Program-made: the position numbers and the translations under genes | Notes under the pieces: generated by a model | Seen by the model: only the letters and a program-made list of their open reading frames with translations | What the model was told of the DNA's origin: nothing | The model's database searches: none | Source of the DNA: Streptomyces sp. NBC_01304 | GTDB lineage: Bacteria > Actinomycetota > Actinomycetes > Streptomycetales > Streptomycetaceae | DNA: 64,000 nt | Assembly: GCF_035975855.1 (NCBI RefSeq) | Contig: NZ_CP109055.1 | Span: 7,564,001 to 7,628,000, forward strand | Reading direction: 5' to 3' | Part shown: in pieces, positions 59,255 to 64,000 of the stretch | Numbering within the stretch: position 1 is the stretch's first letter | Layout: each line of letters opens with the position of its first letter

Positions 59255-59572
59255 TCAGCCCTGCTTGGGCGCAGCCTGCTGGACGACCTCGAACGACCAC
59301 ACCGTCGACCCCGACGCCGCAGGCTTGGGCCGCTCACCGCCACCCTGGTGAGCGGCCTTCATCGGCCCCTCCATCCAGGCCTGGAAGGCGGCCTCGTCGC
59401 GCCAGCGGGTGTAGACGAGGTACTGATCCGTGCCCTCGATCGGTCGGAGAAGCTCGAACCACTCGAACCCGTCGGAGTTCTCCACCGCGCCCGCGCGCGA
59501 GGCGAAGCGCTTCTCCAGGACTTCCCGCTGCTCGTCCGGGACGGTCAACGCGTTGATCTTCACGATGCTCAT
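59255..59572 (-). CDS. Antibiotic biosynthesis monooxygenase (ABM) domain protein
   Basis: 105 residues from ATG 59572 (an upstream ATG adds three residues). 'SIVKINALTVPDEQREVLEK', 'GAVENSDGFEWFELLRPIEG' and 'QYLVYTRWRDEAAFQAWMEG' fit the ABM/dimeric alpha-beta-barrel fold, and the His in 'AAHQGGG' sits where heme-degrading members have theirs. Related small proteins include heme-degrading IsdG-like and quinone-forming monooxygenases. Activity unknown. Confidence 0.85.
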   Translation of the reverse strand: MSIVKINALTVPDEQREVLEKRFASRAGAVENSDGFEWFELLRPIEGTDQYLVYTRWRDEAAFQAWMEGPMKAAHQGGGERPKPAASGSTVWSFEVVQQAAPKQG

Positions 59573-59724
59573 GCCGCCCATCCTGCCTCACCCCCTCCTC
59601 CGTCACTCCAACGAGTGAGGAGCAGGCCGATCGGCCATGCAACGGCCATGAGATCCATTTCGGTTGGGCAGTGTCGTTCCGTCATCGAGCCGAGCCATGA
59701 GCACAAAGGATGTGAAGGACCCGA

Positions 59725-60720
59725 ATGACGGTTCACACGGCGGCCGGCACGCCGTCCCCGCGCGAGGTGGTGGCGCGGCGCTGCCGCACGGTCAGTGAGG
59801 CGCGCTGGTTCGCGATCACCGTGATCGTGCTGATCCTCGTCAACGCACTCCTGCTCGGCGTCGAGACGTACACGGGAGTCGTCCACGAGTGGCACTCCTG
59901 GCTGCGGACCGCCGAACACCTCTGCCTGGCCGGCTTCACCGTGGAGATGGCGGTACGCATCGGAGCCCACGCGGACCGCCCGCGGGACTTCTTCCGCGAC
60001 CCGTGGAACCTCTTCGACCTCGCCGTCGTGATGTGCGCCTTCCTGCCCGTCGTCAGCGAGAACACCACGCTGCTGCGACTGCTGCGCCTCGCCCGGGTCC
60101 TGCGCACCGCCCGCTTCCTGCCCCAACTGCGCATCCTGCTCGTCGCGGTCGGCCGCAGCCTGCCGGGCACCGCGAGCTTCCTGCTCGTGGGGGCGCTGCT
60201 CCTGTACGTCTACGCGATGGTCGGCTGGATCTTCTTCGCGCACTCCGACCCCCAGCACTTCGGCTCGCTCGGCCGGGCCGTGCTCACGCTGCTGCTCCTG
60301 ATGACCCTGGACGGGCTCGGCGACGCGGTGCACGGAGGGCTCGCGATCTCGCGGTGGAGCGTCTTCTACTACGGCGCGTACGTCCTGATGGCGTCCTTCG
60401 TCCTCGTCAACGTACTCATCGGTGTGGTCATCAACTCCCTTGAGGAAGCACGGGAGATGGAGAAGGCCGAGAAGGCGGAGAAGGAGGCGCAGGAGTTGCG
60501 GGCGGCGCGGGAGCAGGAGGGGGGCGGCCTGCACGGCGTCGCGGTCCTCGTGCCCGCCGCCGGACACGAGGACGCCCCGCTGCTGCACCAGCGCATCGCC
60601 GCCACCCGCCAGGCCCTGGACGACCTGGAGCGCAGCCTCGCGAAGCTCCCGGCGCCGGGACACGGCCGGACCGTGCGGGGCGCCGGGCTCTCCTCGATGA
60701 ACGGGCACGGCAGCGCATAG
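59725..60720 (+). CDS. Voltage-gated ion channel, single-domain six-TM type
   Basis: 331 residues, ATG 59725. One domain with S1-S6: S1 'WFAITVIVLILVNALLLGVE', S4 with positive charges 'LLRLLRLARVLRTARFLPQLR'-type Arg at every third position, pore and S6 'VLMASFVLVNVLIGVVINSL'. A C-terminal coiled coil ('EEAREMEKAEKAEKEAQELR') may hold tetramers. It has the NaChBac build, but the filter reads 'MTLDGLGDAV' instead of TLESW. An Asp replaces the usual selectivity Glu and the Trp is missing, so ion preference may differ. Confidence 0.88.
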   Translation: MTVHTAAGTPSPREVVARRCRTVSEARWFAITVIVLILVNALLLGVETYTGVVHEWHSWLRTAEHLCLAGFTVEMAVRIGAHADRPRDFFRDPWNLFDLAVVMCAFLPVVSENTTLLRLLRLARVLRTARFLPQLRILLVAVGRSLPGTASFLLVGALLLYVYAMVGWIFFAHSDPQHFGSLGRAVLTLLLLMTLDGLGDAVHGGLAISRWSVFYYGAYVLMASFVLVNVLIGVVINSLEEAREMEKAEKAEKEAQELRAAREQEGGGLHGVAVLVPAAGHEDAPLLHQRIAATRQALDDLERSLAKLPAPGHGRTVRGAGLSSMNGHGSA

Positions 60721-60851
60721 GTCCGGCCGCCGAGTCGGCGCTGACTGCCTGTCATATTGCGTGCCCGGGGGCCGTGTCGCGGCCGTCCCTTGATCGTTTC
60801 TTCTCTTGCGATCACTGCGCTGCGGTGGGCGTCTCAAGTGGAGGCGAGGGG

Positions 60852-61448
60852 ATGAGCATGTGGTACGTCACCGGCCTTGGCGCCGTCGCGACCACCCTGT
60901 GCCCGCTGTCCGGCACGGTCGGCATCGGCCTCAACCTCACGGTCGACGACGTCCTGGAGTCGGCGCTCTCCACCCGGCTCGAGGTGTGCCGGCCGGAGGC
61001 GCCCGAGGTGGTGGCGGTCGAGGTCGGTTCGACCGTACGGCTGCTGCCCGCACCGGAACCCTCGTCGGCCCCCTCGCCCGCGCCGCCTCCGGTCGCGGCC
61101 CCGCCCGGTCGCGCCGCACCGGCGCCCGCGCCGCCCGTCCCGGCCCCGTCGGCCGCTCGCGCGGCGCGCCCCGCGCCGGACCGCCCGGTGCTCCCGGAGC
61201 CGACCCCCGAGCCGCCTCCGGCGGACCCGGCCCCCACGCCCGATCCGCCGCGCATGCGGGCGGCGGCCGGTCCCGTTGCCGAGCGGTTTCCGGTACGTCC
61301 CTACCGCAGCGCGCTGCTCAAGCGGCCCACGCCGGACGGGTTCTCGACGGTCACCTTGATGGTGGTGGTCACCACCCCCGCCGTGCTCGCCGCCGCCGCG
61401 CTGCGCCCCAACTCCAGTTCCCGTTCCAGGGGCGCCGCCCGCACCTGA
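60852..61448 (+). CDS. Proline-rich membrane protein
   Basis: 198 residues from ATG 60852 after GAGGCGAGGGG. A short N-terminal hydrophobic part ('WYVTGLGAVATTLCPLSGTV'), a Pro/Ala-rich middle (~70-135), and a C-terminal hydrophobic stretch 'FSTVTLMVVVTTPAVLAAAA'. No family recognised. Frames in this GC-rich stretch are ambiguous: a different frame is also open here, but this one has the ribosome site and ends cleanly before the DUF4239 gene. Confidence 0.5.
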   Translation: MSMWYVTGLGAVATTLCPLSGTVGIGLNLTVDDVLESALSTRLEVCRPEAPEVVAVEVGSTVRLLPAPEPSSAPSPAPPPVAAPPGRAAPAPAPPVPAPSAARAARPAPDRPVLPEPTPEPPPADPAPTPDPPRMRAAAGPVAERFPVRPYRSALLKRPTPDGFSTVTLMVVVTTPAVLAAAALRPNSSSRSRGAART

Positions 61449-61492
61449 CGGCGCCGGCCCTCAACACCCTTATCCGTACGAGGAGTTGCCCC

Positions 61493-62251
61493 ATGTCCGA
61501 ATGGCTCGTCCTGGCCGTCGCCCTGGCCCTGGTCTGCGCCCTGGTCGTCACCGTCGCCGTGCTGCGGCACCGCCGGGCGGACGTCGACGAGGACACCTCC
61601 GAGACGCCGGACGTCATCGAGTACATGGTGATGATGGTCGGCGTGGTGTACGCCATCGTCCTCGGCCTCGCGATCGCCGGGGTCTGGGAGGCGCGGGGCG
61701 CCGCGGAGGACTCCGTACGCCGTGAGGCCCAGGCGCTCTACGAGGTGAGCCGGCGCGTGGAGGTCTATCCGCCCGAGGTGCGCGAGCGGATCCGCGGCGA
61801 GATCGACGCCTACGCCAGCCACGCGATGACCACCGAGTGGGCGAGCATGACCGAGGGCGTGGCCCCCTCCGCGCAGGGCGCGCACCTCCTCGATCAGGTG
61901 CGCGGCGACATCACCCGGCAGGCACCGGCCAACGAGCTGCAGGCCGGGGCCTATCAGCCGCTGCTCGACCAGATCGCCATCGCCGACGACGCACGGCACG
62001 TACGCGTGTCCGGCGCCGAGTCGACGCTGCCCGGGGTGGTGTGGTTCGGGCTCGTGGGAGGCGGGGTGGTGACCGTCGGGCTCATCTTCACCCTCCAAAT
62101 CCGGCGATCCGCACGGGAGTTGCTCCTCGCCGGCGTGTTCAGCGGACTGATCGTGTTCCTGCTGTTCCTGGTCTGGAACTTCGACGCGCCCTTCGGCAGG
62201 TCGGGTACGCAGTCGGCGGAGCCCTTCCGGGAACTGCTCATCGAGGCCTGA
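61493..62251 (+). CDS. DUF4239 (bestrophin-like) membrane protein
   Basis: 252 residues, ATG 61493 after AGGAG. Four membrane segments (~5-25, 45-65, 180-200, 210-230). 'MMVGVVYAIVLGLAIAGVWE', 'RREAQALYEVSRRVEVYPPE' and 'GLIVFLLFLVWNFDAPFGR' match the DUF4239 family, called bestrophin-like for its layout. The role is unknown; a channel function is only suggested. It follows the proline-rich gene and the voltage-gated channel on the same strand. Confidence 0.85.
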   Translation: MSEWLVLAVALALVCALVVTVAVLRHRRADVDEDTSETPDVIEYMVMMVGVVYAIVLGLAIAGVWEARGAAEDSVRREAQALYEVSRRVEVYPPEVRERIRGEIDAYASHAMTTEWASMTEGVAPSAQGAHLLDQVRGDITRQAPANELQAGAYQPLLDQIAIADDARHVRVSGAESTLPGVVWFGLVGGGVVTVGLIFTLQIRRSARELLLAGVFSGLIVFLLFLVWNFDAPFGRSGTQSAEPFRELLIEA

Positions 62252-62465
62252 GCCGGTCAGGCGTCGCCTTCGGTGGCGCGCCGCTCGGCTTGCGCTCGGG
62301 CATGTGCCCATTGTCCCAAAGAGGTGTGGGACGGGCCTCGGTGAGGGAAGTGTGGGCTCAGTCACGTACCGGGTGGGGCGTGGAGATCTATCATGCGGCG
62401 GCGCGTACGGCATGTGCGTACGTCGGTGAACTTCCTTGCGCATTCCGTGATTTGGAGGATTTCTC

Positions 62466-62858
62466 ATGCTCGAGCTCACCATGGCCGCGGTGTCCGCGGC
62501 GGGCGAGGGTGCGACGGCGGGCATGCTCATGGCGGATGCGCCGAGCGCGCCCGGCTCCGTGCTGCGGGTGGGGCGGGACCGGGGTGTGTGCCGGCTCGCG
62601 GCGCCCGAGGACTGGCTGTTCGTGTCGCGGGTCCATCTGGAGTTCCGCTGCGGTCCGGACGGGTCGTGGATGGTCTTCTGGCTGAAGGGCTCGCAGCCCG
62701 ACCCCTCGTCCGAGGTGCGGGTGGTCCTGGGCGGCGTGCCGCACCCCGTCGCGTACGGAGCGAGCGCGCCGCTGCCCGCGGGAGGGTCCGGCGAGGTGGT
62801 CATCCAGGACCGGGCGGGGCCGCGCAGTGTGCATGTGGGGTTCTTCCACGAGGTCTAG
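62466..62858 (+). CDS. FHA domain-like protein
   Basis: 130 residues, ATG 62466. FHA elements: 'SVLRVGRDRGVCRLAAPED' (G-R turn), 'FVSRVHLEFRCGPDGSWMV' (S-R-x-H phosphothreonine-binding loop), and strand pattern to the end. FHA domains bind phosphothreonine peptides, often from Ser/Thr kinases; none is adjacent here. Its TAG stop codon now lies inside the CTAG target of the MITE at 62858, leaving the protein intact. Confidence 0.78.
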   Translation: MLELTMAAVSAAGEGATAGMLMADAPSAPGSVLRVGRDRGVCRLAAPEDWLFVSRVHLEFRCGPDGSWMVFWLKGSQPDPSSEVRVVLGGVPHPVAYGASAPLPAGGSGEVVIQDRAGPRSVHVGFFHEV

Positions 62859-63047
62859 GGCGTGTCCGGCGGATCTTCGCGGAAGAGCCCGCGGCGTCTG
62901 GTGCGTGCTCTCGGCGTGCGCCCGGATCGCCCTCGTACTGGACGTACTTGGGTGATTCGGGCGTGCGGCGAGCGGGGGCACCCCCGGCCGGAGGCTGGGG
63001 GCGCGTGCCAGGCGTCGTGGGCCCGCGAAGATCCGCCGGACAGGCCC
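62858..63047. mobile_element. MITE, second copy, 190 bp
   Basis: Terminal inverted repeats GGGCGTGTCCGGCGGATCTT (62858-62877) and AAGATCCGCCGGACAGGCCC (63028-63047), one mismatch, flanked by TA (62856-62857, 63048-63049) or CTAG. Interior shares several blocks with 59023-59230. Its left target overlaps the stop codon of the FHA-like gene. Confidence 0.8.
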
Positions 63048-63060
63048 TAGGGCCCGATCC

Positions 63061-64000
63061 TCAGGCCGGCGGGAGCACGTCGCGGCGGGCCCGTGCCCTG
63101 GCCCGTACGACGATCAGGAGCACGGCCACCAGAGCGACTCCGCCCACGGTCAGGAGCCAGGCCGGCATGCCCGCGACGCGGAGCAGGCGGTCCCGGTCGT
63201 ACGTGCGCCGGAAGGTGGTGTCCGAGGCCGAGCGGCGCAGTTCGTGGTCGGCGTTGATCCGCTCGGGCTGCGGGAAGTCCTGCTCGACCGCGGTCAGGAA
63301 GGGCGTGCCGCCGCCCGCGAGTTCGGCGAGGGCCCCGGTGGGCTCGACCTTTCCGGCGAAGGTCACCTCGGGTTCGGCCCCGCCGATGGCGGACCGGGGT
63401 TCCATGCGGTGCGGGGCGAAGACGTACAGGCCGAGGGACTGCGGGGTCCGGGCCAGGCGGGACAGGCGCATCGGGTAGACGAGCCTGTCGCTGTCGAAGG
63501 TGATCCGGAGGGGGTCGAGGGCGCCGGTGAGGGGCTGGGGCCGGGCGGGGGTTTCGCTTGAGCCTGGGGTGCCGGATGCGCCTGGGGTGCCGGTCGTGCC
63601 GGTTGCGCCTGGAGCGACGGTCGTGCCTGACGTGCCGGTCGTGCCTGGAGTGCTGCTCGCGTCCGGGAATTCGCCGGTATCGGGGCCTCCGACTGCGTCG
63701 GGCGTGGGTCCTGCGTCCGGGCTGCCGCTCGCGTCCGAGGTACTGCCCGAACCGGGATGTCCGCTCGCGTCCGGCGTGCTGCCCGCGTCGGGGCTGCCGT
63801 TCACGCCCGGCGTGCCGCTCGTCCCGGGCGAGGCTCCGGTGTCAGGGGTGCCGCTCGCGCCGGAACCGTCCGCCTCCCCGGGGACGAGGCGTATCGCCAC
63901 GTACTCCCACCCCTGGGCGACGTACGGCTGCAGCGCGTCCTCCAGGCGGTCGGGGAGGCGGAAGCCGTTGGTGCTCAGCCACGTGCTGAGCGCGTCCGGG
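63061..64000 (-). CDS. DUF2330 family membrane protein, C-terminal part (5' end outside window)
   Basis: The frame is open to base 64000, so the N-terminus with any signal peptide is missing. The visible start 'LSTWLSTNGFRLPDRLEDAL' and 'QPYVAQGWEYVAIRLV' match DUF2330 proteins of Streptomyces. Next comes ~105 residues of Gly/Ser/Thr/Pro/Asp repeats (63545-63880), unusual for the family, then 'LRITFDSDRLVYPMRLSRLA', an acidic linker, one membrane segment 'AWLLTVGGVALVAVLLIVV' and an Arg-rich tail. Family members are cell-surface-exposed and of unknown function. Confidence 0.75.
   Translation of the reverse strand, partial: PDALSTWLSTNGFRLPDRLEDALQPYVAQGWEYVAIRLVPGEADGSGASGTPDTGASPGTSGTPGVNGSPDAGSTPDASGHPGSGSTSDASGSPDAGPTPDAVGGPDTGEFPDASSTPGTTGTSGTTVAPGATGTTGTPGASGTPGSSETPARPQPLTGALDPLRITFDSDRLVYPMRLSRLARTPQSLGLYVFAPHRMEPRSAIGGAEPEVTFAGKVEPTGALAELAGGGTPFLTAVEQDFPQPERINADHELRRSASDTTFRRTYDRDRLLRVAGMPAWLLTVGGVALVAVLLIVVRARARARRDVLPPA

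Noticed and set aside
60806-61492. N-terminal extension of the DUF4239 frame (from 60806)
   Set aside because: The extension is Arg/Pro-rich and antagonises the frame that has a ribosome site at 60852. The DUF4239 family start fits ATG 61493.

Overview
This window is chromosomal DNA from a high-GC actinomycete, almost certainly a Streptomyces. The signs are strong GC bias at third codon positions, GTG and TTG starts, typical Streptomyces families (DUF4097, DUF4383, DUF4239, DUF2330, WhiB) and a tRNA with no encoded CCA. The species cannot be told from the sequence.

Positions 1-32290 look like a composite accessory island whose left end lies outside the window. It opens with the 3' end of a polymorphic toxin gene carrying a restriction-endonuclease-like tip, its Imm49 immunity gene, and a type VII secretion cluster (small membrane protein, EccD, MinD-like ATPase, triple-ATPase EccC, DUF6177-like protein, duplicated 4-TM protein; 1-11407). 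Next is a leftward operon with a ParB-fold protein, a ParB-methyltransferase fusion and an unknown protein (11734-14779). Then come scattered hypothetical genes, a kinase-like gene spliced onto a decayed HNH nuclease gene, a propeller-like protein and a histidine phosphatase (14911-19779).

From 19795 to 25349 there are two leftward operons of small plasmid- or ICE-type genes. One is led by a zinc-ribbon protein and contains a VRR-NUC nuclease. The other is led by ParB. The two share a duplicated promoter. A WhiB-like protein, a FabG-like reductase, an MmyB-type regulator, an MBL hydrolase, a serine-recombinase C-terminal half, an excisionase-like protein and a tyrosine integrase follow. The integrase ends about 95 bp from tRNA-Val(UAC), the likely integration site.

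Positions 32363-64000 look like ordinary chromosome: a lipoprotein, a coiled-coil protein and a DUF4383 protein; a complete galactonate (DeLey-Doudoroff) cluster with a GntR regulator; a FadH-like reductase with a PadR regulator and a perfect 20-bp palindrome; DedA, Cu/Zn SOD-like, DoxX, an FAD/NAD(P)-binding protein, PhoD-like phosphatase and a secreted HNH nuclease. A yybP-ykoY manganese riboswitch precedes a GDT1-type transporter. HAD phosphatase, peptidoglycan-binding, MFS efflux, amino-acid permease, GNAT, ABM, voltage-gated channel, DUF4239 and FHA genes follow, and a DUF2330 gene runs off the right edge.

One IS5-family element (58149-59020) sits at the edge of a roughly 208-bp MITE. 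A related 190-bp MITE lies at 62858-63047. Both MITEs entered a CTAG overlapping the TAG stop codon of the upstream gene. I found no CRISPR array, rRNA operon or replication origin.
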